Origin: Lachnospiraceae bacterium
GTDB taxonomy: Bacteria; Bacillota; Clostridia; Lachnospirales; Lachnospiraceae
Direction: 5' to 3'
Assembly: GCA_021770785.1 (NCBI GenBank)
Contig: JAETQH010000001.1
Span: 1 to 64,000, forward strand
DNA: 64,000 nucleotides
Shown: positions 32,500 to 42,035 of the stretch, in pieces
How positions within the stretch are numbered: position 1 is the first letter of the stretch
Layout of the letters: each line of letters opens with the position of its first letter
Position numbers and translations under genes: made by a program
Notes under the pieces: model-generated
The model's input: only the letters and a program-made list of their open reading frames with translations
The model's database searches: none
Told to the model about the DNA's origin: nothing

Positions 32500-33387
32500 A
32501 TGAACATCTTAGAATACGAAAATTATCAGGAAAAAATTTTACACGGCAACCCCCTGTTTCCCTACATCACCTACCTCTGTTCCATCCCGCTGGACTTTCC
32601 CTACGTACCTATCCACTGGCACGACGAGATGGAACTGATTTATATTAAAAAGGGAACGGGCATTATCAATGTAGATTTCACCCAGCACACGGTTTCTGCC
32701 GGCACCATTGCACTGATTCTGCCGGGGCAGCTCCACTCTATCGAGCAGTTTGAGAATGAAAGCATGGAATATGAAAACATCATTTTCCATCCCAACATGC
32801 TGATTTCCAAAAAGACGGATACCTGCAACACGGATTTCTTTCTGCCGCTGCTTTCCGGAAACGTCTCAGTGCCGCTGCTCTATACGCCGGACAGCCCCCA
32901 CTATCATGAGATTGCCGCCTGCATCGATGCCAACGACGAAATCAGCAAGACCAATCCCACAGGATACCAGCTCTTTATCAAGAGCCAGCTTTTCATGTTC
33001 TTTTTTATCCTGTTCCACAAGTGCAGCAGTAGGGAGCCCCAGAAGAAAAACTATAAATCCTTAGAAAAAATGAAGCTGATTTTAAAATACATCGAAAATA
33101 ATTATATGAACAAAATTACCATTGAAGACATTGCGCAGGAAGTGGGATTAAGCCAGTCCCATTTTATGAAATATTTTAAAAACACCATGGGAACCTCCTT
33201 CATTGAATACCTCAACGAATACCGGCTCACCATGGCGTCCCGTCTGCTGCTCTCCTCCGATTCCTCCATTCTCGCCATCGCAGAGGAAGTAGGATTTGAG
33301 AATCTATCCTATTTTAACCGTACCTTTAAAAAGCGTTTTGGGCAGACCCCACGGGAATACCGGAAGCTGCAGAATCCGTCAGAATAA
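32500..33387 (+). CDS. AraC family transcriptional regulator
   Basis: 295 residues. N-terminal cupin-like sensor domain (about 20-130, including PVPIHWHDEMELIYIKKGTG and the PGQLHSIEQF strand), and C-terminal double helix-turn-helix (from about 190: LKYIENNYMNKITIEDIAQEVGLSQSHFMKYFKNTMGTSFIEYLNEYRLTMASRLLLSSDSSILAIAEEVGFENLSYFNRTFKKRFGQTPREYR). Likely senses a sugar or metabolite. Its last 62 bases overlap the convergent PAS-GGDEF-EAL gene. No adjacent transport operon identifies the ligand. Confidence 0.9.
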   Translation: MNILEYENYQEKILHGNPLFPYITYLCSIPLDFPYVPIHWHDEMELIYIKKGTGIINVDFTQHTVSAGTIALILPGQLHSIEQFENESMEYENIIFHPNMLISKKTDTCNTDFFLPLLSGNVSVPLLYTPDSPHYHEIAACIDANDEISKTNPTGYQLFIKSQLFMFFFILFHKCSSREPQKKNYKSLEKMKLILKYIENNYMNKITIEDIAQEVGLSQSHFMKYFKNTMGTSFIEYLNEYRLTMASRLLLSSDSSILAIAEEVGFENLSYFNRTFKKRFGQTPREYRKLQNPSE

Positions 33388-35044
33388 ATTTCTGCTCGAA
33401 ATCATTTTCCTCATTGGGCTTGCCAAAAAGATAGCCCTGGATATAGTCCGGCGCAAGCCGCTCCATAATGGCAAGCTCCTCCTTCGTCTCAATGCCCTCA
33501 ATACAGATTCCTAGGCCTAAGCTGTGGCTCATCTCAATAATCTGCACCATCAGGTTGCGCTCATACTGATTGTTCAACGCCTTTGCAGTAAAAGAACGGT
33601 CAATTTTTATGTAAGTAGGCTCTAAATCCCCCAGACAGTGCAGATTGGAATATCCCGTTCCGAAATCATCCAAAATAATCTGTACGCCGTTCTTCTTTAA
33701 GCCCGACCACAGCTTCCTAAAATGGGGGCTGGAATCTAAGTAGCCGCTCTCTGTCAGCTCAATGCCCACCGTCTCCGGCGCTATGCTGCTTTCCTCGATG
33801 GCTGCCATAATCTCCTTGAGTACCTGACTTTTCATCACCTGAACATAGGAGAGATTAACGTTGACCCTGAAATCCGGGATATATTTCTGCCATTTTGCGC
33901 AGAGGGAAAAGGCATGGCGCAACAGCCATTTCCCGGCAGGAATAATCAGTCCGGTTTCCTCTAACAGCGGGATGAACTCCGCCGGAGACACCCGCTCTCC
34001 ACTCGGCAGGGTAAACCGCATGAGGGATTCCGCTCCCTTCAAGCTATAATCCCCTGCGTCCACGATAGGCTGGAAATACACCTCAAAGCCCTCAAAATCA
34101 TGGTTTACCGCATGATGGAGCTGCGCCTCTAAGTCCTTTCTCCGGAGAAATAGCTGATAATGCTGCGGGTCAAAGACGCAACAGCGGTTTTTTCCATTGG
34201 CTTTTGCCTCCCCTAAGGTAAATTCCGAGAGTTTCATGACGCTTTCGTATTCCCCGTCAATTCCTTCCGTACTCAAAATACCGCCGGAAATGGTAAAAAT
34301 AGACTGGTAGCCGTTCTCTTCAATAAAAGAATCAATGGATTTTCTCACACTCTTATAAAAGCGGATGGCCTTGTCCCTGTTTCCGCCGTTAAAATCCACC
34401 ACCATAAATTCATCGGAAAACAGGCGGTAGGCTTTCTGCCCCGGCTCAATGTTCTCGCTGATACAGTCCGCAAGCCATTTTAAAATAAAATCACCGTACT
34501 CTATTCCCAGACCACCATTAATGTCCTTAAAATCGTCCACGCCTAACCGCAGGAAAAATCCCTTCGGCAGCTTTCCCTCATACTGCTTCACATAAATAGA
34601 AAGACTTGTCTCCCCCAAAAGCCCTGTGGCATTGTCAGCTTTCTGGCGTTTTCCGATTTCATTGATACAGCCAATAAGAAATGCCGGCTCCCCGCTCTCA
34701 TCCTTTAAGACCTTCCCACGGCAGTTAATCCAGATAGGCTTTCCTTGTTTATCCAGCCAGCGGTAATGCAGATTGTGAAACAGAAGCGTTCCGCTTTTCA
34801 CCTGCCGCAGTTCTTCCGCCAGAAGCGGCACATCCTCCTCATAGACAAATCTCATATGCTCTTTTTCGGCGTCAAAAAAATGGTCCGTCTCCATAAAAAA
34901 ACGCTCGGTGGCATGGGAAGAAATACGGTAATAATCTTCCTTCAAATCATAGACATACAAATAATCGTCCATACTTGGATTAAAGAGCTGTACCACATAC
35001 TCCATCTGCGCCATATTCAAACCATTTTTTATAAATTCTTCCAT
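33326..35044 (-). CDS. PAS-GGDEF-EAL protein, probable c-di-GMP phosphodiesterase
   Basis: 572 residues, cytosolic. A PAS_3-like domain (about 20-130), a GGDEF domain with degenerate signature FSDEF (209-213), and an EAL domain from about 305. EAL catalytic residues are kept: E339 (in ESL), N397, E429, D459-D460 (LDDFGTGYS), K480, E516 (EGIET) and Q536 (QGYLFGKP). It therefore most likely degrades c-di-GMP while the GGDEF part is regulatory. AGGGGGA precedes ATG 35044. Convergent with and overlapping araC by 62 bases. Confidence 0.9.
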   Translation of the reverse strand: MEEFIKNGLNMAQMEYVVQLFNPSMDDYLYVYDLKEDYYRISSHATERFFMETDHFFDAEKEHMRFVYEEDVPLLAEELRQVKSGTLLFHNLHYRWLDKQGKPIWINCRGKVLKDESGEPAFLIGCINEIGKRQKADNATGLLGETSLSIYVKQYEGKLPKGFFLRLGVDDFKDINGGLGIEYGDFILKWLADCISENIEPGQKAYRLFSDEFMVVDFNGGNRDKAIRFYKSVRKSIDSFIEENGYQSIFTISGGILSTEGIDGEYESVMKLSEFTLGEAKANGKNRCCVFDPQHYQLFLRRKDLEAQLHHAVNHDFEGFEVYFQPIVDAGDYSLKGAESLMRFTLPSGERVSPAEFIPLLEETGLIIPAGKWLLRHAFSLCAKWQKYIPDFRVNVNLSYVQVMKSQVLKEIMAAIEESSIAPETVGIELTESGYLDSSPHFRKLWSGLKKNGVQIILDDFGTGYSNLHCLGDLEPTYIKIDRSFTAKALNNQYERNLMVQIIEMSHSLGLGICIEGIETKEELAIMERLAPDYIQGYLFGKPNEENDFEQKFILTDSAASGIPVGSAQNAF

Positions 35045-35073
35045 ATTGTTTCCCCCTGCTTTTTATAATATCC

Positions 35074-35577
35074 CTAAGCTATCGGTATGAAATAATATCC
35101 CACGACGGCGCACAAAATCCCGATAACTGCTCCGACGATCACATCCCTCGGCTCGTGAACACCTCCTGCCACCCGGATACCTGCAAGAAACAGCCCCAGT
35201 ACCCCCAACACAACTCCTGCATCGGGATGGTAAACAAACACCGTAGCAGCAATCATATAAACGGAAAACACATGGCGGCTGGGAAAGGATTTTCCCCTGG
35301 TATCCTTCTCTAATACCGGCTCTAATTCAAATTTTTCGTAAGGGCGGGGTACATTTAACAGATACCGGAACAGAGTCACTCCCCCGAAAGAAACCGCCGG
35401 AACAACCACCGCCCGGATTAAAAAAGCTTCCTTTTCTAAAAATAACATGAACAAAAACAACGGATACGCACAAAACACAATCCCTGTCAAAAGCTGGTTT
35501 ATCCGGTTGATTCGCCATACCTTCTTTGGGTCTTTTTTTATGTATTCCGTCATTCTCTGATAAGTTTCCCGTGTCAT
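35074..35577 (-). CDS. PAP2 superfamily phosphatase
   Basis: 167 residues, four to five transmembrane helices. PAP2 motifs: RYLLNVPRP (motif 1), SFPSRHVFS (motif 2, catalytic His) and RVAGGVHEPRDV (motif 3, nucleophile His, Asp). Acts on lipid phosphates or pyrophosphates at the membrane; undecaprenyl-PP or phosphatidate are candidates. Lies 21 bases after the lspA-like gene, probably one transcript. Confidence 0.85.
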   Translation of the reverse strand: MTRETYQRMTEYIKKDPKKVWRINRINQLLTGIVFCAYPLFLFMLFLEKEAFLIRAVVVPAVSFGGVTLFRYLLNVPRPYEKFELEPVLEKDTRGKSFPSRHVFSVYMIAATVFVYHPDAGVVLGVLGLFLAGIRVAGGVHEPRDVIVGAVIGILCAVVGYYFIPIA

Positions 35578-35598
35578 GTCCCTGTCCCCGTTTTCCTT

Positions 35599-36051
35599 TT
35601 ACGGCTGCTCGCTTCCTGCCGCCGCTAATACTGCTCCGATAAAAATGCAAAAATCGGATAAATTAAAAATAATATTCCGAAACCATGCCGGCCCTATGTT
35701 TACATGAAAGTAATCCACCACATGGCCTTTGGCATAGCGGTCATAAAGATTGCTCAGTCCCCCGCCAAGCAACAGGGAAGTCCCCATCTTAGAAAGGGGC
35801 TTCCCCTGCACTCTAAGCAGCAGATAATACATGACAGCCACAACCGCCAGTACGACGGTATGGATGCTGCGCAACAGTCTCGGTCTTGCGGCAAGAAAAT
35901 TCAGCGCAGCGCCTTTGTTGTAATACTTTTCCAACCGTATTTTGTCCCGAAAACGCGGATGAGTAACCTTACAGGCATACTTTTTATCCATATGGGCTTT
36001 CACAAAAAAATCCATCCAGAAAACGGCTGCTGTTATCAATAGGTACGGCAT
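35599..36051 (-). CDS. lspA: Signal peptidase II-like protein
   Basis: 150 residues with four transmembrane helices. Aspartic peptidase motifs of LspA are visible: NKGAALNF, GGGLSNLYDRYAKGHVVDYF (first catalytic Asp) and FNLSDFCIFIGA (second). It removes lipoprotein signal peptides if active. A basic insertion (CKVTHPRFRDKIRLEKY) near residue 30-45 is unusual, so this may be a paralogue rather than the housekeeping copy. ATG 36051 has AGGGAG at eight bases; a TTG two codons earlier is less likely. Confidence 0.8.
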   Translation of the reverse strand: MPYLLITAAVFWMDFFVKAHMDKKYACKVTHPRFRDKIRLEKYYNKGAALNFLAARPRLLRSIHTVVLAVVAVMYYLLLRVQGKPLSKMGTSLLLGGGLSNLYDRYAKGHVVDYFHVNIGPAWFRNIIFNLSDFCIFIGAVLAAAGSEQP

Positions 36052-36114
36052 TGTCAATACTCCCTGCTTTTCAAATATGCTATATTATAACATAAAACAT
36101 CTTATATGAATACC

Positions 36115-37584
36115 TTACGAAAGCACTTTTTCCAATTCCTCCACCACGATTTTTAAAGCCTTGATTCTGGCATATTTTTTATCTACGGATTCCAGAATGT
36201 GCCATGGCGCGTAGGTGGTGCTGGTCTTTTGTATCATCTCATTGACGGCATCCTCGTATAAATCCCACTTTTCCCGGTTCCGCCAGTCCTCATCCGTAAT
36301 CTTCCACTGTTTTCCCGGCGTATTCTGGCGGTCATTGAACCGTTCTAACTGGGTATCCTTATCTATCTGCACCCAGAATTTGATAATAACAGCTCCCCAG
36401 TCGTGAAGCTCCTTCTCAAATTCATTGATTTCATTATAAGCGCGTTTCCAGTCGTTTTCACTGCAAAAGCCTTCCAAACGTTCTACCATCACCCTGCCGT
36501 ACCAGGTGCGGTCAAAAATGGCGATGTGTCCCGTCTTTGGCAGCCTGGTCCAGAACCGCCAGAGATAATGTCTTGCCTTTTCATGGGGCTCAGGGCTTGC
36601 AATAGGGTGCACCTCATATCCCCTGGGGTCTAATGCCCCGGTGATACGCTTGATATTTCCTCCTTTTCCTGCGGCATCCCAGCCCTCATAGGCGATAATA
36701 ACAGGCACTTTCTTGCGGTACAACCGGTTGTGAAGTTCCCCTAAGCGCTGCTGGAGGCTCTTTAGTTCTTCCCTGTACTCTGCGTCCTCTAAGGATTTAT
36801 CCAAATCAATTTCTGAGAGCAGCGGCATTTTTTCCATGGGAAATACATTCTGTAAAATCGGCACCGCCATGGTGTTATTGGCAAGGGCAACATCAATTCC
36901 CTCCGTCAGAATTTCAAGCGCCTGCAACTCCGTCCATTTTTTCGATTTTGCATCTATGATGTACCAGGGTGCCTGGGGCATATTGGTATCCTTTAGATAA
37001 CTGCTAAATGCCTCTAAGCAGGTACGGTAATGTTCATTCTGCCACTGGTCGTTTTTGCTGACTCTCCACCGGGTATCCTTTTCTCCCAGCAGATGGCTGA
37101 TACGTTTCTCCTGCTCCTTCTTTCCGATATGAAGAAACAGCTTCACCACCAGATAGCCGTTGTCCGTCAGCTGTCTCTCAAACCGCTTGATGCTCTCAAT
37201 CCGTGCGGCGTATTCCTCGTCCTCCATATTTCCATAAAGGCGCGCCCGCACCACCTCATTCATCCAGCCGGAATCCAGAAAACAGAATTTCCCCGCCTCC
37301 GGAATATTGGCAAAATGGCGGTACAAAAAGGGCTTTCTTTTCTCTTCCTCCGTGGGGTCTTTCATAGAGGCTACCTTAAAAAAGCGGGGGTCTATATTTT
37401 TTATCAGCTGTCCTATGACATGGCCTTTACCCGCAGTTCCCCAGCCCTCCACTAAAACCAGTACCGGAAGCTTATGCTCCTTTACCTTCATCTGCTGTTG
37501 TTGCAATTTTTCCCTGGCTGCCTTTAAACGGGAAGAAAGCTCCTCTTCCTGCGGCTTTACTGTTTCTTTCCACTGCTGTAACAT
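36115..37584 (-). CDS. pap: Polyphosphate:AMP phosphotransferase (double PPK2)
   Basis: Transfers phosphate from polyphosphate to AMP, giving ADP. 489 residues made of two PPK2 domains. Walker A in the first: EGWGTAGKGH (about 45-55); in the second: EGWDAAGKGGNIKR. The second domain has the canonical FDRTWYGRVMVERLEGF lid region and WDLYEDAVNEM; the first has the weaker FLDSGWMNEVVRARLYG, as expected for Pap proteins where one half is catalytic. AAAGGTGGGG precedes ATG 37584. Confidence 0.9.
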   Translation of the reverse strand: MLQQWKETVKPQEEELSSRLKAAREKLQQQQMKVKEHKLPVLVLVEGWGTAGKGHVIGQLIKNIDPRFFKVASMKDPTEEEKRKPFLYRHFANIPEAGKFCFLDSGWMNEVVRARLYGNMEDEEYAARIESIKRFERQLTDNGYLVVKLFLHIGKKEQEKRISHLLGEKDTRWRVSKNDQWQNEHYRTCLEAFSSYLKDTNMPQAPWYIIDAKSKKWTELQALEILTEGIDVALANNTMAVPILQNVFPMEKMPLLSEIDLDKSLEDAEYREELKSLQQRLGELHNRLYRKKVPVIIAYEGWDAAGKGGNIKRITGALDPRGYEVHPIASPEPHEKARHYLWRFWTRLPKTGHIAIFDRTWYGRVMVERLEGFCSENDWKRAYNEINEFEKELHDWGAVIIKFWVQIDKDTQLERFNDRQNTPGKQWKITDEDWRNREKWDLYEDAVNEMIQKTSTTYAPWHILESVDKKYARIKALKIVVEELEKVLS

Positions 37585-37821
37585 AAAACCCCACCTTTCT
37601 GTTTTCCTTCGCAATCACTGCACATCTTTCTATTTTTTTCGAACTCTTACTACTAGTTTTTCACAATTTCAAAAAAATATCAAGTATTTCTTACAATTTA
37701 TTTTTTATCGGATTATTATAAAAAATACGTATATTTTTGCGAAAAAAGAATGTAAATTTTCCCAAAATATAGTATAGTAAAATTAACAAAAACTTATTTT
37801 TTCTTGCAAAGGAGAATGCCT

Positions 37822-39048
37822 ATGCTAGTTACTCTAATTCCTTTATTTGATGAAAATTTAAAAGTCAGTGCCTATTCTCTGTTTACGCAGAAGCACAACT
37901 TTTTCCTACAGCCCAGTTTCCTTGGCACCGGGCAGAATGACGGTGCTTCCCGCGTTGCAGGACTTGAGCTGATGGAGACAATGGGCATCGAAACCCTGTC
38001 CTCCGCCGACAAGGTTTTTGTATCCATCGGAAATATCTCCATCTTTTCCGATATTGCCGGACAATGCGATGCACCCCACAACCGGGTGGTTTTACTGATT
38101 GACAACACCATTCCCCCGATTGAAATGTATTTAAACCGGCTAACAGAGTTAAAAACTCAGGGCTACCGGCTTGCTATCCGCAATCTTCCGGTAACCAGCT
38201 ATGAAAGCAGCGCCTCCATCCTAAAGCTCATGGACTACATTTTAATCGACAGTCAGAAGGTGGATATCACCAAAGCCCGAATCTATTTCAATAAGCTCTA
38301 CCCCTCCTTAAAGCTGGGCGCCTCCAATATCCAAACCATGGAGGCATTTGAAGCATTAAAGGCAGACGGCGGCTGTTCCTTATTCGAAGGCAGCTTCTTC
38401 CGTCTCCCCATCGCAAAAGGGGCCTCCGAAGTAGCCCCCTTAAAAGTCAACTATATTGAATTGATGAATCTGGTAAACACCGAAGATTTTGACCTGACCA
38501 AGGCCGCTGACATCATCAGCCGTGACACCGCTCTGGCTATTCTCCTGCTGCAAATGGTAAATAAAATGGCATTCAACTCAGAAATAACCTCCATCCGCCA
38601 CGCCGCCGCCATGTTAGGTCAGAAAGAGCTGAGACGCTGGATTAACACCGCTCTGGTCAACGAGCTTTGTTCCGATAAACCCACCGAAGTTACCCGGCTC
38701 TCCCTGCTCCGCGCCAAATTTGCCGAGAACCTCGCCCCCGCCTTCGAGCTTGCCGGAAAATCTTCCGAAGTATTTTTGATGGGATTGTTTTCCATCTTAG
38801 ATATTATCTTAAACAAGCCCATGGAAGAAGCCCTGCAGCTAATCAGGGTTTCCCGCGAAATAGAAAACGCTCTCATCTATCGCCAGGGTCCTCTGGGAGA
38901 AATTTTGGATTTCATCACCCAATATGAGTCTGCCAACTGGCAGGAAGTATCACGGCAAATGGTGCTGAAAGATATTTCCATGAGTACTGTTTATGATGCT
39001 TATGCAAATTCCTTAAGATGGTACAGGGAGCTGGTTTCTGTGAGATAA
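37822..39048 (+). CDS. EAL-like/HDOD signalling protein (YuxH type)
   Basis: 408 residues. The N-terminal half resembles an EAL domain in outline (PLFDENLKVSAYSLFTQ..., FVSIGNISIFSD..., LLIDNTIPP, YILIDSQKVDI) but lacks the catalytic ExL, DDFG and K residues, so it is not a phosphodiesterase. The C-terminal half (about 195-395) is an HDOD domain (LMNLVNTEDFDLTKAADIISRDTALAILLLQMVN, LGQKELRRWIN). Such proteins are signalling adaptors linked to motility or c-di-GMP. The second of two close ATGs (37822) has AAAGGAG at the right distance. Confidence 0.85.
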   Translation: MLVTLIPLFDENLKVSAYSLFTQKHNFFLQPSFLGTGQNDGASRVAGLELMETMGIETLSSADKVFVSIGNISIFSDIAGQCDAPHNRVVLLIDNTIPPIEMYLNRLTELKTQGYRLAIRNLPVTSYESSASILKLMDYILIDSQKVDITKARIYFNKLYPSLKLGASNIQTMEAFEALKADGGCSLFEGSFFRLPIAKGASEVAPLKVNYIELMNLVNTEDFDLTKAADIISRDTALAILLLQMVNKMAFNSEITSIRHAAAMLGQKELRRWINTALVNELCSDKPTEVTRLSLLRAKFAENLAPAFELAGKSSEVFLMGLFSILDIILNKPMEEALQLIRVSREIENALIYRQGPLGEILDFITQYESANWQEVSRQMVLKDISMSTVYDAYANSLRWYRELVSVR

Positions 39049-39053
39049 GTGTG

Positions 39054-39104
39054 AAAAAGACGCATGGTATAGTGTTTCAATTTACTACTCCATGCGCCTT
39101 TTCC
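39054..39104 (+). terminator. Terminator after the HDOD gene
   Basis: AAAAAGACGCATGG / CCATGCGCCTTTT stem with a 22-base loop; CTTTTCC tail. Confidence 0.75.
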
Positions 39105-39152
39105 CTGTTACTCTGATATGAAATTGTTGCTTATGCCAACTGTGACAACTCT

Positions 39153-39704
39153 TTATTCATTTATCCCGGAACTTTCTCTCAGTTTATGCACAAATTCCCG
39201 GCTGCATTCTGCAAGAGCGCAGATATCCTCCTCCGGCATATTTCTTTTTATCATATTAAAAACGATTCTTCTGGTGCTCTCCTCTATGCCTTGACTGATA
39301 CCTTCTCTTCTTCCTTCATCTCGTCCATCTGCAATCAATTTTGTTAATGCCGTACACATATCCACTTTGCCTCCCTTTATCCAATTTTCTTTTGTCATTT
39401 CTTTTAAGCACTGTGGAATATCCGTAAAATCAATCATTTCATGCAGGGAAACCGGTCCGTCCCACTCTTCTGCTCCACTGTATAGCACAAAGGTTATCAC
39501 CGGATTTAGTTTGCTGTCTTTGCTATATCCATACAGATATTCCCCTCCACTCAGATGTTTCCCCTCTTTTCTGGTTTTTCTTCTTATTCCGGCTGCCTGC
39601 TTTTCGTATTCTGCTGTATCATATGCCATATTGCGGAGAGGAAGAGAATAATCAATCTATCCATTCCTGATTTTCAATACCAATCAGCGTAAATATGTTT
39701 TAAC
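39153..39704 (-). pseudogene. Remnant of an Rpn/PD-(D/E)XK transposase-like family protein
   Basis: The open frame (39629-39153) matches the C-terminal half of the Rpn/Transposase_31-like proteins common in Lachnospiraceae: NMAYDTAEYEKQ, AGIRRKTRKEGKHLSGGEYLYGYSKDSKLNPVITFVLYSGAEEWDGPVSLHEM, and the tail IVFNMIKRNMPEEDICALAECS. Upstream homology continues as IDYSLPLRN in the same frame. Before that, TLIGIENQEW appears in another frame, then a stop codon at about 39705. The nuclease domain is gone, so this is a degraded copy. Confidence 0.8.
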
Positions 39705-39945
39705 AGGGAATTGTCCCTCTGGATATACACGTAAATCTTTCTCACTGTGTATGTAGAAAATATGCTTTGTATACAAAGTAGCACAATTATTACCGGGGTT
39801 CAATTATTTTTATTGCCATGTCTCCCGGATTCTCCTGCGTACATATGACAACTCTCTCTTCTAAACCAAACACCACATGCGCAAAAAATCCCACCTAAAA
39901 GAATACCCCCGGCAGCGTAACGTAACTTATTCGATAGCTGATATT

Positions 39946-39987
39946 GGCAGAGGTCACAAAGAAGGCTCTGTCTTTGTGACCTCTGCC
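39946..39987. terminator. 16-bp hairpin after the V-ATPase operon
   Basis: GGCAGAGGTCACAAAG pairs exactly with its complement across ten bases. Placed 20 bases after the stop of subunit D. No T tract, so it may instead protect the mRNA 3' end. Nothing else is recognised in 39705-39945. Confidence 0.6.
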
Positions 39988-40005
39988 TACACAGCCTACG
40001 TAAAT

Positions 40006-40620
40006 TCACCCATTCATCTTCTTAATCACCTTCAGCCGTGTAAACTCCTCCCTCTCCTTTTCTTCTAAGTACTCCTGTATCTCCTTCGCCAGATTCTCAT
40101 ACTTAGGAATGGTAATATTCTGCAGCGCATTTGCCCGTTTCTGGGTTTTTTTAATATTGTACGCCAGCCGATACGCCGAGTTTTCAATCTCCGCTAACCG
40201 GATGGTCAGTTCCTTTACTTTCTCAAACTGCTCGCACGCCTCATCTAAGGAGATTCTGGTATGGTAAAAGGAATATGCCGGTTTCTGCTCCTTTTTCTCA
40301 TACTCTACCTTGGGAATCTCCGTTCCCATGACGCTGCGACGCTTGATACGGATAGAATTTTCCACCGGAACCGCTAAGGAAACCTGCTCCACCTCATGAA
40401 TCCCCATCTGAATATTGGCTTTCTGTAACGCACGATAGGCGTTAGTAAAGGTGGTATCGATTTCCTCCTGGATATCTGTCGCCTCCGCGATCAAATCCAT
40501 CAGCTCCCGGATGAGGATATTCCGTTTTTTATCCATCAAATCAAAGCCCTGCTTCGACAGCGCCAGAGAATTTTTTGCCAGTATGAGATTTCCTTTTGTG
40601 GGAAATGTATTCGGGTCCAT
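40006..40620 (-). CDS. ntpD: V-type ATPase subunit D
   Basis: Central rotor stalk of the V-type ATPase. 204 residues, almost entirely two long coiled-coil helices (N-terminal LILAKNSLALSKQGFDLMDKKRNILIRELMDL and C-terminal RANALQNITIPKYENLAKEIQEYLEEKEREEFTRLKVIKKM) as in this family. Last gene of the operon; GGGAGG precedes the ATG; 15 bases after subunit B. Confidence 0.95.
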   Translation of the reverse strand: MDPNTFPTKGNLILAKNSLALSKQGFDLMDKKRNILIRELMDLIAEATDIQEEIDTTFTNAYRALQKANIQMGIHEVEQVSLAVPVENSIRIKRRSVMGTEIPKVEYEKKEQKPAYSFYHTRISLDEACEQFEKVKELTIRLAEIENSAYRLAYNIKKTQKRANALQNITIPKYENLAKEIQEYLEEKEREEFTRLKVIKKMNG

Positions 40621-40635
40621 AGGCTACCTCCCATA

Positions 40636-42018
40636 TCAATCCTCTTTGTCCCAGTATTTCTCTAATATCTTCGTATCTATCCTGTCTAATTCTTCCCTCG
40701 GCAAAATGTGAAGAAGCCGCCAGCCGATGTCAAGGGTCTCTGCAATGGTACGGTTTTCATTCGCTCCCTGCCCCACAAACTCCCGCTCAAAGGCTGTTCC
40801 GAACTGTAAATATTTCTTGTCGATGGGAGATAATTCATCCTCACCGATGACGCTGGCAAGGTCTCTCGCCTCCCCTACTCTCGCATAGGAGGAAAACAAC
40901 TGGTTTGCCACGTCCTGATGATCCTCCCTGGTGTACTTCGCCCCGATGCCGTCCTTCATCAGACGGGACAGGGAAGGCAGTACATTGATGGGGGGATAAA
41001 TATTTTTCTGGTGCAGGGCACGCTCTAATACAATCTGTCCCTCCGTGATATATCCGGTCAAATCCGGAATCGGATGGGTGATATCGTCGTTTGGCATGGT
41101 AAGAATCGGTATCTGGGTCACAGATCCGGAAGCTCCCTTTACAATGCCCGCACGCTCATACAGCGCTGCAAACTCGCTGTAAAGATAGCCCGGATAGCCT
41201 TTCCGGCTGGGGATTTCCCCCTTCAAGGAGGAAACCTCACGCATTGCCTCCGCAAAGGAGGTCATATCCGTCAAAATCACAAGAATGTGCATGTTTTTCT
41301 CAAAGGCAAGATATTCCGCCGCCGTCAGCGCCACCTTCGGGGTAATCAGACGCTCCACCACCGGGTCATTGGAGAGATTTAAAAACATCACCACATGGGA
41401 GCTTGCGCCGCATTCCTCAAACCGCCGCTTAAAATACTCCGCCACATCATATTTTACGCCCATCGCCGCAAACACCACGGCAAACTGCCCGCTGTCCTCC
41501 GCATCATCCCCAAGGCTCGCCTGCTCTACAATCTGGGCGGCAAGCTCGTCATGGGGCAGTCCGTTGCCGGAAAAAATCGGCAGCTTCTGTCCACGAATCA
41601 ATGTGGTCAGACCATCAATGGCGGAAATCCCCGTGCGGATATAATTTCTCGGATACTCCCTGCTGCAGGGGTTCATGGGCTGTCCGTTCACGTCCCTCAT
41701 CACCTCCGGCCGGACAGGGCCTAAGCCGTCAATAGGCTGCCCGATACCGTTAAAGGTTCTCCCTAACAAATCCTCCGACAGAGCGATTTCCATGGGACGT
41801 CCCGTTAAGGTAGTGCGGGTATTTAACAGCGACATTTCCGCCGTACTTTCAAAAACCTGTATCATGGCTTTGTCCTCGTTGATTTCCACGATACGTCCTA
41901 ATTTTTTCTTTCCATCCGTGCGAAATTCCACGATTTCATCATAAAAGGCATTCTGAAGTCCCTCAATGGCAATCAGAGGTCCGTTGATTTCACTTAAGCC
42001 TAAATATTCAATCGACAT
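40636..42018 (-). CDS. ntpB: V-type ATPase subunit B
   Basis: Non-catalytic nucleotide-site subunit of the headpiece. 460 residues with [28 protein letters not shown] at the N-terminus, the conserved [21 protein letters not shown] in place of a true Walker A (as expected), and [25 protein letters not shown]. Complete, with 17 bases to subunit A. Confidence 0.97.
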   Translation of the reverse strand: MSIEYLGLSEINGPLIAIEGLQNAFYDEIVEFRTDGKKKLGRIVEINEDKAMIQVFESTAEMSLLNTRTTLTGRPMEIALSEDLLGRTFNGIGQPIDGLGPVRPEVMRDVNGQPMNPCSREYPRNYIRTGISAIDGLTTLIRGQKLPIFSGNGLPHDELAAQIVEQASLGDDAEDSGQFAVVFAAMGVKYDVAEYFKRRFEECGASSHVVMFLNLSNDPVVERLITPKVALTAAEYLAFEKNMHILVILTDMTSFAEAMREVSSLKGEIPSRKGYPGYLYSEFAALYERAGIVKGASGSVTQIPILTMPNDDITHPIPDLTGYITEGQIVLERALHQKNIYPPINVLPSLSRLMKDGIGAKYTREDHQDVANQLFSSYARVGEARDLASVIGEDELSPIDKKYLQFGTAFEREFVGQGANENRTIAETLDIGWRLLHILPREELDRIDTKILEKYWDKED

Positions 42019-42035
42019 AACCTTCCTCCCTTTCC

